From NCBI RefSeq assembly GCF_003725795.1, contig NZ_RBEE01000023.1, positions 1 to 64,000 of the forward strand: a stretch of 64,000 bases of DNA, written 5' to 3'. This stretch comes from Pedobacter jejuensis (GTDB taxonomy: Bacteria > Bacteroidota > Bacteroidia > Sphingobacteriales > Sphingobacteriaceae). The notes under the pieces are model-generated. The model did not search any database. It saw only the letters and a list, made by a program, of their open reading frames with translations, and had not been told where the DNA came from. Shown here piece after piece: positions 7,911-17,757 of the stretch; position 1 is the stretch's first letter, and each line of letters starts with the position of its first letter. Position numbers and translations under genes: made by a program.

Positions 7911-10349
7911 ATGAAAAAATATTTAATCATTTCCGCCATTGCTCTGGTTTGCCAAAGTGCATACAGTCAACTACCAGGAAAAATCGAAAACACGAAACAA
8001 GTTTTGTTGCCGAATGGTTGGAAATTAAGTCCTGCCGGGCATTCTATTACTTTAGGTGATTTGCCGCTGAATATGCAGGTAAGCTCTTCTGGGAAATTTA
8101 TTGCAATTACCAATAATGGGCAGAGCACACAATCAATTCAGCTTATTGATGCTAAAACTGAAAGTTTGCTTGATGAAAAAATCATAAGAAAATCCTGGTA
8201 CGGCTTGGCTTTTAGTAAAGATGAAAAGCACTTATATGCCTCAGGAGGAAATGATAACGTTATCATCAATTACAGCATTAAAAATAATAGGTTTGCAGAT
8301 AGCGACACTATAAAACTCGGTGAGAGCTGGCCGAAAAATAAAATTAGTCCGGCAGGAATTGCAATTAACAAGCTTAATACCAAACTCTATACGGTTACAA
8401 AAGAGGATAGCAGTTTGTACATCATTAATCCGATAGGGAAACGGATACTTAAGAAAATTCAATTGCCCGCTATAGCCTATAGCTGTACTTTATCGCCTGA
8501 CGAAACAAAAATTTACGTTTCGTTATGGGGTGGTCGTGCTGTTGCGGTTGTAAATCTTATTGAAGAGAAAATCGCAAATCTTATTCCTGTTGGAGACCAC
8601 CCGAACGAATTGCTGCTGAATAAAAAAGGAAATTATCTTTTTGTAGCTAATGCGAACGATAACACGGTATCGGTAATTAATACTGCTACAAATAAAGTTA
8701 TAGAAACCATTGCTACAACACTTTATGCTACACAATTAACGGGTTCTACAACAAACGGGCTTGCACTAAGCATGAACGAAAAAAGCCTGTTTATTGCTAA
8801 TGCAGATAACAACTGCCTCGCTGTATTTGATGTAAGCCAGCCAGGTAATAGCCAAAGCCAGGGATTTATTCCTGTGGGTTGGTATCCAACAAATGTTAAA
8901 GTAATTGGGAATAAAATATTGGTAACCAATGGTAAAGGCAATACTTCTTTAGCAAATCCTCAAGGTCCGCAACCTATATCAAAAGCCGATAATAGTGGCT
9001 ATCAAATGGGAAGTACTGCAAACAATAAACTTCAATACATTGCTGGTTTGTTTAAAGGTTCTTTATCATTTATTGATGCGCCAAAAATCGAACAATTAAG
9101 ACTTTATACCACACAGGTTTACGCAAACACGCCGTTTAATGATAAAAAAACAATCACAGCTGATGGTGAAAAAGGTAACCCAATCCCGCGAAAACAAGAT
9201 GAAAAATCTCCAATAAAACATGTGTTTTACATCATTAAGGAAAACAGAACCTACGACCAAGTTTTAGGCGATATGCCAAAAGGTAATGGTGATTCGAGCT
9301 TAACACTTTTTGGAAAAAAGATTACCCCAAATCAGCATGCTTTGGCAGATAACTATGTGCTTTTGGATAATTTTTATGTTGACGCTGAGGTGAGTGCCGA
9401 TGGACATAATTGGAGTATGGCGGCTTATGCAACTGATGTTGTCGAAAAAACTTGGCCCACTAGTTATGGTGCACGTGGCGGAACAACCAATTATGAAGGT
9501 GGTCGCCCGGTAACCTATCCTAAAGATGGTTTTATCTGGGATTATTGCCAACGTGCGGGCGTTACTTATCGCAGTTATGGCGAGTTTGGCGATTATGGAA
9601 AGGCCAATATCAAATCCTTGCAAGGCAATATGTGCCCGAGTTCGCCAGGCTTTGATATGGATATAACAGACCAAGTGAGAGCTGATGCATGGATTCATGA
9701 TTTCGATTCACTACTGGTAGCAGGAAAGGTTCCGCAGTTTAGCACTTTAAGAATTTCTAACGACCATACCAGCGGACAAAAGAAGGGTAAAGTTTCGCCT
9801 CAATCTGCCGTAGCCGATAACGACTTGGCTGTTGGTCGTATCATAGATAAACTTTCTCATAGCCCGGTTTGGAAAGAATCTGTTGTTTTTATTTTAGAAG
9901 ATGATGCTCAAAATGGTCCTGACCATGTAGATGCACATCGTTCTCCAGCCTTCGTAGTTGGGCCTTATGTAAAAAGAAATGCAGTAGTACACACCATGTA
10001 TTCTACCTCTGGCTTTTTAAGAACAATGGAATTAATATTAGGATTGCCACCAATGAGTCAGTATGATGCAGCAGCTATACCCTTATTTGAATGCTTTACC
10101 AGCAAACCAGATTTTAGACCTTTTACTACAATTAAGCCTGCGATAAATTTGGATAACCGAAATGTTGCTGTAAACGAAAGCAGCAGGCGGTCGGAATTTT
10201 TTAACTTTGCGAAAGAAGATTCTGCACCTGATTTGGATTTAAATGAAGTAGTTTGGAAATCAGTTAAAGGGGAGAATTCTGTTATGCCTGCACCAAAAAG
10301 AAGTGCTTTTGTAATTCTCGAAAAGAAAAAGAAAGATGATGATGATTAA
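7911..10349 (+). CDS. Secreted beta-propeller / phosphoesterase-family protein
   Basis: I start at ATG 7911 (812 residues) because MKKYLIISAIALVCQSAYSQ is a clear signal peptide; an upstream in-frame ATG at 7830 overlaps the promoter. The first half is a YVTN-type seven-bladed propeller with repeats such as LFVANANDNTVSVINTATNK. From about residue 430 comes a phosphoesterase domain of the AcpA/phospholipase C family (PF04185 type), with IIKENRTYDQVLGDM, DAEVSADGHNWSMAAYATD, NDHT and EDDAQNGPDHVDAHRSPAFV, which hold the expected metal-binding Asp and His residues. It probably acts in the periplasm or at the surface on phosphate esters. It stands 258 bp ahead of the SusC gene and has its own PHO-like promoter. 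Confidence 0.85.
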   Translation: MKKYLIISAIALVCQSAYSQLPGKIENTKQVLLPNGWKLSPAGHSITLGDLPLNMQVSSSGKFIAITNNGQSTQSIQLIDAKTESLLDEKIIRKSWYGLAFSKDEKHLYASGGNDNVIINYSIKNNRFADSDTIKLGESWPKNKISPAGIAINKLNTKLYTVTKEDSSLYIINPIGKRILKKIQLPAIAYSCTLSPDETKIYVSLWGGRAVAVVNLIEEKIANLIPVGDHPNELLLNKKGNYLFVANANDNTVSVINTATNKVIETIATTLYATQLTGSTTNGLALSMNEKSLFIANADNNCLAVFDVSQPGNSQSQGFIPVGWYPTNVKVIGNKILVTNGKGNTSLANPQGPQPISKADNSGYQMGSTANNKLQYIAGLFKGSLSFIDAPKIEQLRLYTTQVYANTPFNDKKTITADGEKGNPIPRKQDEKSPIKHVFYIIKENRTYDQVLGDMPKGNGDSSLTLFGKKITPNQHALADNYVLLDNFYVDAEVSADGHNWSMAAYATDVVEKTWPTSYGARGGTTNYEGGRPVTYPKDGFIWDYCQRAGVTYRSYGEFGDYGKANIKSLQGNMCPSSPGFDMDITDQVRADAWIHDFDSLLVAGKVPQFSTLRISNDHTSGQKKGKVSPQSAVADNDLAVGRIIDKLSHSPVWKESVVFILEDDAQNGPDHVDAHRSPAFVVGPYVKRNAVVHTMYSTSGFLRTMELILGLPPMSQYDAAAIPLFECFTSKPDFRPFTTIKPAINLDNRNVAVNESSRRSEFFNFAKEDSAPDLDLNEVVWKSVKGENSVMPAPKRSAFVILEKKKKDDDD

Positions 10350-10451
10350 GTTTTTCAAAACTAGTCTGAAATAATAAAGTAAACTCAAACATTGGGTAGT
10401 CCTAGCTCTTGTTAAATCATTGCTATCCTAAGCTCTAATATCCGCAAATTC

Positions 10452-10538
10452 TTAATATTCAGTTAAAACAGCAGGTGTTATATTAACAATATCATAACGC
10501 TATATCAGCAAATCCCTAACGCTGTTAATCCATCTTTG
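10452..10538 (+). promoter_or_regulatory. Tandem PHO-box-like repeats and -7 element before SusC
   Basis: One pair, TTAATAT (10452) and TTAAAAC (10463), and a second set, TTAACAA (10483), ATAACGC (10494), TCAGCAA (10505) and CTAACGC (10516), are each spaced by exactly 11 bp. CATCTTTG at 10531-10538 is one base off the TAnnTTTG -7 consensus and lies 15 bp after the start of the last unit, the same distance as in the promoter at 7783-7827. The SusC ATG is 70 bp further on. Confidence 0.5.
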
Positions 10539-10607
10539 TGGCACGTTTAAAGCGCCCGAATCGGTCGCTATGCATGTGTTTTCCAAACAAATTATAACTG
10601 ATTATTC

Positions 10608-13595
10608 ATGAAACAAAATTACAAATTCAATCATTTTTGTCTGGTAAGAAAATGGCAATCTTTTGCTTTGTTCTTACTTTTATTTAGCCTTAATGTTTTC
10701 GCACAGGGTGGCAAAACAATAACAGGTAAGGTTATAGACGAAACCAATCAACCTGTTCCTGGCGTTACCATCCGAATAAAAGGTACCACTAGCGGAACAT
10801 CAACAAATACAGATGGTGTTTACAGCATACAGGCAAAAAATGGCGATGTGCTTGTTTATTCTATGCTCGGTAGTGTATCTAAAGAAATTATTATTGGCAC
10901 CCAAACCAATATTAATGTTACCATGATGCCCGATAATCAAACCTTAAAAGATGTTGTTGTAATTGGATATGGTACAGCCAATAAAAAAGATTTGACAGGT
11001 GCGGTAACTTCGATAAAAGCAGAAGAATTTAATCAGGGTGTTTTGGTTAACCCTGCACAGCTTTTACAAGGTAAGGTTGCGGGTTTGAACGTTACTAAAA
11101 GTGGCGACCCAAATTCAAAACCATCTACAATTTTACGTGGACCATCAACATTAAGAGAAGGAGCGGCACAAGAACCTTTTTACGTTATTGATGGTGTACC
11201 TGGTGCATCTATCGATTTACTTGCACCATCTGATATCGAAAATATCGACATTTTAAAAGATGCATCTTCAACAGCAATTTATGGTTCGAGAGCTGCAAAT
11301 GGTGTAATTATCGTAACTACTAAACGCTCAAAAAATGGTCAGGCTCGTTTATCTTACAATGGCTATGCCGCGGTAGAAAAGGTATCAAAAAAATATGATA
11401 TGCTTTCCGCTCCTGAATTAAGACAATATCTTGCTGATAATAAACAAACTTTAAATGCGATTGATGATGATGGTTCTGACACCAACTGGCAATCGTTACT
11501 GGAAAGAACTGGTTATTCGCAAAACCATAACATTTCTTATGGAGGCTCTGGTCAGTCATCAGATTATGGTGCAAGTGTAAACTACTTAGATAACAAAGGC
11601 ATTTTAAAAAACACATCGTTAAAAAGAACTATTGTTAGAGGTTATTTAAATCAAAAGTTTTTCAATGATAGATTAAAACTTGGTTTAACTATTACCAATA
11701 GCAATTCAAAAAGCTTAGATATTTATCAATCTCAGGCTTTACCAAATATGCTTTTCTATCTACCAACGGTAAGTCCTTTTAATGCTGATGGTACGTATAA
11801 AGAAAATTATAATCGTACAGGAAGTGGTACACGTAACCCATTATCAATTGTAGATAACAACAATATCGATAACCTGAATAACAAAACATTGATCAATGGG
11901 ATGGCTCAGGTTAACATTATCGATGGACTAAAGTTTACGGCTAGTGTTTCATCTCAGCGTGACCAGAACAATTATAGCACCTATTTAAATAGTCAATCGG
12001 GTTTGGCCAGAGGTGTTAACGGACAAGCACAAAAAATTGATGTATTAAACAAAAGTCAGGTTTTGGAAGGTTACTTCAACTACGACAGAACTTTTGGCAA
12101 GCACAGTTTGAAATTATTGGGTGGTTATTCATGGCAAGAAGATAGAACCAATGATGGTTTCGGTGTTACCACACAGAATTTCTCTAACGATAATTTAGGT
12201 TACAATAACCTTTTCCTTTCTAACCCAACTTTACTTTCGCAAATTGCCTTTAACAATGCGCCAATTTCTACGTTAAGATTAATTTCGTATTATGGAAGGG
12301 TTCAGTATAACTATAACGAAAAATATTTATTCCAGGCTTCGTTAAGAAATGATGGTTCTTCTGCGTTTGGAAGAAACAATCGTTGGGGCTTATTCCCGGC
12401 TGTTTCTGCAGGTTGGAGAATTATTGGTGAAGATTTTATGCAAGCTGTTCCGGTTTTTAGCGATTTAAAACTTCGTGCTGGTTATGGCGTTTCGGGTAAT
12501 AGTTTAGGTTTCGATGCTTTTTCTTCTTTACTAATTTACGGTACACTTTCTGGAAGCAATAAATTTTTAAACAATGGCAATGTAAGTAATGCAATTGGTC
12601 CGGTTAGAAATGAAAATCCCGATTTAAAATGGGAGAGTACGGCTACAACAAACATCGGTTTAGATTTTGGTTTGTTTAAAGATAGAATAACCGGTTCGGT
12701 AGATTTTTATGTAAAACAAACTTCTGATTTAATTTACGACCGTTACGAGGTATCAACAACACAATTCTTTTTGCCAACCATCACGGCAAATGTTGGTAAA
12801 ATCAAAAACACAGGTATCGAGTTTTCATTAAATGCTGTAGCAGTTAAAACAGACAATTTCAGATGGACAACCTCGCCAAATATTGCGCACAACAAAAACG
12901 TAGTAGAAACTCTATCTGATGATTTTTATAAAATTGCCGCAATCCAAACCGCACAATTAGGCGGTAAAGGTCAGTCAGGAAATTTCAGTCAGCTAATACA
13001 GCCAGGTTATGCCTTGGGTACTTTTAACTTGTGGAATTATGCAGGCAAAAATGCTGCGGGTGTAAGTACATATATTAACGCAGCCGGACAAACCATTGCT
13101 ACACAGCCCTTAACAACTGATGCGAAAATTGCTGGTGATGCACAACCAAAATTAATTTATGGATGGGCAAACAGTTTCAGTTACAAAAACTGGGATTTAA
13201 ACTTCCTTGTTCGCGGCGTGTTGGGTAACAAAATTTTAAATGCAACAGCCGCATCATTAAATAACCCTGCTGATGCTAAACTTCAAAATATCCCGAGGTT
13301 TACGTTAGGAGAATCATTTAACGATATTAATGCTTACCTAATCTCAGATCGTTTTCTGGAAAGTGGTTCTTACCTGCGTTTAGATAACGCAACAGTAGGT
13401 TATACCATTAAACCAAAAACGCCTTCAATTAAAGCAATTAGGTTGTACGTAACTGCAAATAACCTTTTTGTAATTACAAATTATACCGGTATAGACCCAG
13501 AAATCAACATCGGTGGCTTAACTCCGGGTATCGATAACAATAATTATTATCCAAAAACAAGAACCTTCAGTTTTGGTGTTAGTGCATCATTCTAA
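10608..13595 (+). CDS. SusC/RagA-type TonB-dependent outer-membrane transporter
   Basis: A 995-residue SusC-type receptor. The N-terminal signal peptide ends near NVFAQG. A carboxypeptidase-regulatory-like domain follows (ITGKVIDETNQPVPGVTIRI), then the TonB-box-like VVVIGYGT near residue 120 and a plug domain with FYVIDGVPG and ILKDASSTAIYGSRAANGVI. The rest is a beta-barrel ending in FSFGVSASF with the usual terminal Phe. It would import the ligand captured by the SusD lipoprotein encoded 11 bp downstream, using TonB energy. Because phosphoesterase genes surround it, the cargo is likely a phosphorylated or phosphate-ester organic molecule; this is inferred from context. Confidence 0.95.
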   Translation: MKQNYKFNHFCLVRKWQSFALFLLLFSLNVFAQGGKTITGKVIDETNQPVPGVTIRIKGTTSGTSTNTDGVYSIQAKNGDVLVYSMLGSVSKEIIIGTQTNINVTMMPDNQTLKDVVVIGYGTANKKDLTGAVTSIKAEEFNQGVLVNPAQLLQGKVAGLNVTKSGDPNSKPSTILRGPSTLREGAAQEPFYVIDGVPGASIDLLAPSDIENIDILKDASSTAIYGSRAANGVIIVTTKRSKNGQARLSYNGYAAVEKVSKKYDMLSAPELRQYLADNKQTLNAIDDDGSDTNWQSLLERTGYSQNHNISYGGSGQSSDYGASVNYLDNKGILKNTSLKRTIVRGYLNQKFFNDRLKLGLTITNSNSKSLDIYQSQALPNMLFYLPTVSPFNADGTYKENYNRTGSGTRNPLSIVDNNNIDNLNNKTLINGMAQVNIIDGLKFTASVSSQRDQNNYSTYLNSQSGLARGVNGQAQKIDVLNKSQVLEGYFNYDRTFGKHSLKLLGGYSWQEDRTNDGFGVTTQNFSNDNLGYNNLFLSNPTLLSQIAFNNAPISTLRLISYYGRVQYNYNEKYLFQASLRNDGSSAFGRNNRWGLFPAVSAGWRIIGEDFMQAVPVFSDLKLRAGYGVSGNSLGFDAFSSLLIYGTLSGSNKFLNNGNVSNAIGPVRNENPDLKWESTATTNIGLDFGLFKDRITGSVDFYVKQTSDLIYDRYEVSTTQFFLPTITANVGKIKNTGIEFSLNAVAVKTDNFRWTTSPNIAHNKNVVETLSDDFYKIAAIQTAQLGGKGQSGNFSQLIQPGYALGTFNLWNYAGKNAAGVSTYINAAGQTIATQPLTTDAKIAGDAQPKLIYGWANSFSYKNWDLNFLVRGVLGNKILNATAASLNNPADAKLQNIPRFTLGESFNDINAYLISDRFLESGSYLRLDNATVGYTIKPKTPSIKAIRLYVTANNLFVITNYTGIDPEINIGGLTPGIDNNNYYPKTRTFSFGVSASF

Positions 13596-13606
13596 AAAAT
13601 ACGAAA

Positions 13607-15196
13607 ATGAAAAAACTTATAATTTTATTTAATATTCTTGCCTATTTAATGGTTTTAGAATCATGCAGCAAGCTCGATGTAGATGTAGAATCGCAATACG
13701 TAAAAGATAACTTTCCGGTTACCAATTCTGATTATGCAGCACTTTTTGGCACCATGTATTCCAACCTTTCATCTCAATATGGTGTTCCTTATTGGAGAAT
13801 GCAGGAGCTTTCCGGAGATGCAGCAATTATTCCTGCACGCGATGGTAACTTTGATGATGGTGGTCAGTATCGCCAGCTGCATTACCACACCTGGACCATC
13901 GACCATCCCAACGTTAGAGACATTTGGCAGTGGGGTTTTGGTGGTATCAACAATTGTAATCGTTTAATAAATCTTACCAACGAATCGAATGTTGCAGCAG
14001 CAACTAAAGCAAGCAGTTTGGCCGAAGTAAAAGCGATGCGGGCTTTGTATTATTTTTTTATGATGGATTTATATGGAAATGTGCCCATCATTGATACTTT
14101 TCCGGTTAGCACTTTACCGGGAAACCAAACCCGTGATAAAGTTTTCGAATTTATTGAAAAGGAACTTTTATCCATTGTTGCACAGTTACCGGTAAAAGAT
14201 AATAACAACCGAATTGCAGTTTATGGTCGCCCTACACAAGCTATGGCTTATGCATTGTTAGAAAAAATGTATTTAAATGCAGAAGTTTACACAGGAAAAC
14301 CCCGCTATGCTGATGCCGTAATTATGGCTGATAATATTTTGAAAAATACCAATTATGCTTTAGACAATAAATATTCGGATATTTTTGATGTGAATAATGG
14401 TCCTCAAATTAATGAAACCATATTTGCAGTTCCTTACGATCAGCAAATTCCAGGTAACCAGATGACGAGATTTGGTTTTTATCCAGCCTTGGCACCTGCT
14501 TATGGAATTAATGTTGGTTTTAGTATTGCAATGAGCACAACGCCAGAGTATTACAACCGTTTTAATCTGGCAAATGATATTAGAAATAGTTTCTGGTTAA
14601 TTGGTAAACAATATGCGCCAGATGCCAACAGAAAGCCAGATTTAACCAAACCTGTATTTGTTGCCGGTACAACTACTCAAATCGAGATTACGCCAGATTT
14701 AATTTTAAAACCTGGTAAGCCAATGGATTTAGGTAATACCGTAGCCGACCAGGCAAAAGGTGTTCGTTCGGTAAAATACTGGCCAGATGTAAACGCGATT
14801 CAGGCAACAAGGTTAAACGGTAATGATATGCCACTCTTACGTTTGGCCGATGTAATGTTAATGAAAGCAGAAGCAATTTTAAGGGGAGCAGCTGCAACAA
14901 CTGTTAATGGTGAATTGCAAACGCCAATGGTGCTGGTAAATAAAATTAGAAATCGTGCAGGCGCACCAACGGTAGCAACGGTTACTTTAAGTTCTTTGCT
15001 TGATGAAAGAGCCCGCGAGTTTAGCTGGGAAGCATGGAGAAGAAATGATTTAATCCGTTTCGGGCAATTTGAAACGGAATATCCGCTACCAAATGATGTA
15101 CTTTTTATGAACAAAGATTTAACCAGAAGGATTTATCCAATCCCGGCAAATGAATTAAAATTGAATACCAATTTAAGGCAAAATCCTGGTTACTAA
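13607..15196 (+). CDS. SusD/RagB family surface lipoprotein
   Basis: A 529-residue SusD homologue. The N-terminus carries a lipoprotein signal with lipobox LESC, so Cys20 is probably lipidated. Typical SusD features are AEVKAMRALYYFFMMDLYGN (TPR helix region), LRLADVMLMKAEAILR, and the C-terminal FSWEAWRRNDLIRFGQF with NTNLRQNPGY. It forms the lid over the SusC barrel and binds the substrate at the surface. It lies in the same operon as the PI-PLC and phosphatase genes downstream (22-bp gap). Confidence 0.95.
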   Translation: MKKLIILFNILAYLMVLESCSKLDVDVESQYVKDNFPVTNSDYAALFGTMYSNLSSQYGVPYWRMQELSGDAAIIPARDGNFDDGGQYRQLHYHTWTIDHPNVRDIWQWGFGGINNCNRLINLTNESNVAAATKASSLAEVKAMRALYYFFMMDLYGNVPIIDTFPVSTLPGNQTRDKVFEFIEKELLSIVAQLPVKDNNNRIAVYGRPTQAMAYALLEKMYLNAEVYTGKPRYADAVIMADNILKNTNYALDNKYSDIFDVNNGPQINETIFAVPYDQQIPGNQMTRFGFYPALAPAYGINVGFSIAMSTTPEYYNRFNLANDIRNSFWLIGKQYAPDANRKPDLTKPVFVAGTTTQIEITPDLILKPGKPMDLGNTVADQAKGVRSVKYWPDVNAIQATRLNGNDMPLLRLADVMLMKAEAILRGAAATTVNGELQTPMVLVNKIRNRAGAPTVATVTLSSLLDERAREFSWEAWRRNDLIRFGQFETEYPLPNDVLFMNKDLTRRIYPIPANELKLNTNLRQNPGY

Positions 15197-15218
15197 TTAT
15201 CCTACAAAAAAATAAAAT

Positions 15219-16283
15219 ATGAGACTGATAACCTGTGTTGGTTTATTGCTGGTTCTTCCGGCCATCGCCCTAATAACTTCAAAAGATGATTTACCGATAA
15301 ATCAAATTCAGGTTATCGGTTCGCATAACAGCTACAAACAAGCCATTAATCTGGCACTATTTAAAATGATTAAATTAACAGATTCTAACGCTGCAAACAG
15401 TTTAGATTATGAGCACATATCTATGCCAGAACAATTGGATATGGGGCTTCGTAATCTAGAAATTGATGTTTATGCGGACGAAAAGGGTGGCAAGTATGCG
15501 CATCCACGAGGCTTCGATATGATTAAAGGTCAGCCGGAATTTGATACAAATGGCGAACTTAATAAACCAGGTTTTAAAGTTTTGCACGTTCCTGATTTAG
15601 ATTTCCGTTCATCGGCACTAACCTTTAAATTGGCTTTATTGCAACTCAAAAAATGGTCGGAAGCCAATCCACAGCATACACCAATTTTTATCACCTTAGA
15701 AGCAAAAGACGATTCGATTAAACGTAAAGGGTTTACCCAACCCGAAGTTTTTATCAGTGCAACATTTGATGAGTTGGATAAAACAATTCTCGAAAATTTG
15801 GGGAAAGAACATCTAATTACACCAGCTGAAGTTAAAGGAAAATATAAAACGCTGGAGGCTGCCGTTTTAGGTCAAAATTGGCCGAAGCTTAGCAAGGCAA
15901 AAGGTAAGTTTCTATTTGTTTTAGATGCTACAGGCAGAAAACGCACAACTTATATCAATGGTCATCCGTCCTTAACGGGTCGCGTAATGTTTGCCAATGC
16001 AGATGCCGGTACGCCTGAGGCTGCCATAATGATTAAGAACAATCCAAAAGATGTGCAAATTCCTGAACTTGTAAAAAAGGGTTACATCATCAGAACCCGG
16101 GCCGATGCCGATACCAAGCAGGCTAGAAAAAACGATTTTACAGATTTTGAAGCGGCCTGCAAATCAGGAGCACAAATTATCACCACAGATTATTACAAAA
16201 AAAGCACTCATTTTAAATCGGATTATTCTGTAAGCTTTTCTAATGGAAAATATTTTAGAGAAAATCCGCTGTTTAAAAAATAA
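15219..16283 (+). CDS. Secreted PI-PLC-like phosphodiesterase (PI-PLC-C1 type)
   Basis: A 354-residue protein with an N-terminal hydrophobic signal (LLLVLPAIALITS). The first catalytic His lies in IQVIGSHNSYKQ, the acidic metal ligands in LRNLEIDVYAD, and the second His in KVLHVPDLDF, as in the calcium-dependent phosphoinositide-type phospholipase C X domain. Two extra features, FLFVLDATGRKR and IIRTRADADTKQARKND, are typical of this family's C-terminal half. The enzyme should cleave a phosphodiester bond, perhaps in phosphoinositides or related glycerophospho compounds; the substrate is not shown by sequence. It sits between SusD and an alkaline phosphatase that could take the phosphomonoester product. 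Confidence 0.85.
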   Translation: MRLITCVGLLLVLPAIALITSKDDLPINQIQVIGSHNSYKQAINLALFKMIKLTDSNAANSLDYEHISMPEQLDMGLRNLEIDVYADEKGGKYAHPRGFDMIKGQPEFDTNGELNKPGFKVLHVPDLDFRSSALTFKLALLQLKKWSEANPQHTPIFITLEAKDDSIKRKGFTQPEVFISATFDELDKTILENLGKEHLITPAEVKGKYKTLEAAVLGQNWPKLSKAKGKFLFVLDATGRKRTTYINGHPSLTGRVMFANADAGTPEAAIMIKNNPKDVQIPELVKKGYIIRTRADADTKQARKNDFTDFEAACKSGAQIITTDYYKKSTHFKSDYSVSFSNGKYFRENPLFKK

Positions 16284-16292
16284 GCAAAGTAC

Positions 16293-17696
16293 ATGAACAG
16301 AAGATCGTTATTAAAAGGTGGTTTCCTTGCAGGGTTAGGCTTACCATTTATTGGCTTACAAGATGTTGTAGCCTCGCCATATACAGGTGCCAAAAAAGCT
16401 AAAAACATTATTATGATGGTGAGCGACGGCATGAGCATTGGTACGCTAAATATGGCCGATTTATATGCCAACCGTACATTTGGTAAAAGCAGTAAATGGC
16501 TTGGTTTATACCGCGATAACAAAGCAGTAAGGGCTTTAATGGATACCGCTTCTGCTAGTTCCATGGTTACTGATTCAGCTGCGGCGAGTTCATCATGGGG
16601 TGGAGGTATGCGTGTGAGAAACGGCTCCCTTAATGTTGGAATGAAGGGCGAAAAGCCTCAACCAATTCTTCAAAAGTTTAAAGAAAGTGGTAAAAAAGTC
16701 GGCTGCGTTACTACCGTTCCTATTACGCATGCAACGCCTGCTGGTTTTTGTATCAATATAGACAATCGCGGCGGACAAGATATTATTGCCGAAATGTACC
16801 TTGGTTTAAAGTTTGACGTAATGATGGGTGGCGGACATAAATATTTTGGTGAGAAAAGAGCTGGTGGTAATCTAATTCCTAAATATTTAACGCAAGGCTA
16901 CAAAGTTGCAGAAAACAGAACAGAAATGATGGCTTTAGATAAATCGAAGCCAGTTTTGGGTTTGTTCGCTGAAGATGGAATGCCGTATGAAGTTGATCAC
17001 CAGCATGATGCTGAATTGATGAAAAGTACACCAACTTTGGCCGAAATGACCATGAAGGCTATTGAATTAATGAAGGATAACAAAAACGGTTTTGCTTTAC
17101 AAGTGGAAGGCGGGAAAGTAGATTGGGCAGCACATTCGAACGATTTGAGCGGATTAATTTTCGACCAGTTGGCTTTTGATGAAGCGGTTGGAAAAGTTAT
17201 AGAGTTTGCAGAAAAAGACGGTGAAACTTTGGTAATCATCACAACAGACCATGGAAATTCAAATCCTGGGTTATTTTATGCAGATGAAGCCAACAAGAAA
17301 TTTGACAGCCTGCAAAATTTTAAACACAGCAACACCTGGCTTTTAGGTCAGTTAAATCAATCTTTTAGCGAGCAAAAAATTATTGATTTGATAAAAGACA
17401 ACCAAGGTTTTGTAATGAAATCTGATGATGTTAAATCGCTACTTGTGCATTTTAAAGATATTGTACCGGGACAGCTTTATAACGAATCTAATCTTCCGTT
17501 TTACGAATATGGAAAAATTTTGGGCAAATACACAGATGTGCAATGGGCGGGGATGAATCATACCGGAGATTATGTAGAGCTCACGATGTTTGGTCCTGGT
17601 TCTGAAAACTTAAAGCCATTTGTTAAGAATTACGAACTGCATAATTTTATGCTAAAGGCAGCCGAAATGCCAGAATCACTCATGGTGAAAGCTTAA
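16293..17696 (+). CDS. Alkaline phosphatase (PhoA family), Tat-exported
   Basis: A 467-residue alkaline phosphatase. The N-terminus MNRRSLLKGGFLAGLGLPFI is a twin-arginine signal. Active-site features are MMVSDGMSIG (metal-binding Asp), MVTDSAAASSSWGGG (nucleophilic Ser), ITHATPAGF, VEGGKVDWAAHSND and ITTDHGNS, plus a late MNHTGDYVEL supplying a His ligand, so all metal-site motifs are present. It would release inorganic phosphate from phosphomonoesters in the periplasm. Its gene starts 9 bp after the PI-PLC gene, in the same operon. Confidence 0.92.
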   Translation: MNRRSLLKGGFLAGLGLPFIGLQDVVASPYTGAKKAKNIIMMVSDGMSIGTLNMADLYANRTFGKSSKWLGLYRDNKAVRALMDTASASSMVTDSAAASSSWGGGMRVRNGSLNVGMKGEKPQPILQKFKESGKKVGCVTTVPITHATPAGFCINIDNRGGQDIIAEMYLGLKFDVMMGGGHKYFGEKRAGGNLIPKYLTQGYKVAENRTEMMALDKSKPVLGLFAEDGMPYEVDHQHDAELMKSTPTLAEMTMKAIELMKDNKNGFALQVEGGKVDWAAHSNDLSGLIFDQLAFDEAVGKVIEFAEKDGETLVIITTDHGNSNPGLFYADEANKKFDSLQNFKHSNTWLLGQLNQSFSEQKIIDLIKDNQGFVMKSDDVKSLLVHFKDIVPGQLYNESNLPFYEYGKILGKYTDVQWAGMNHTGDYVELTMFGPGSENLKPFVKNYELHNFMLKAAEMPESLMVKA

Positions 17697-17757
17697 TTTG
17701 AAATCACCAGTTTATCAAAAAATAGAATTCTTTTAAATCAAATCTTTAATTTTGGAT

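Noticed and set aside
9300..9698. 132-codon minus-strand frame within the phosphoesterase gene
   Set aside because: It is opposite conserved catalytic motifs of the real gene and its translation is Ile/Ser/Thr-rich without domain signs.
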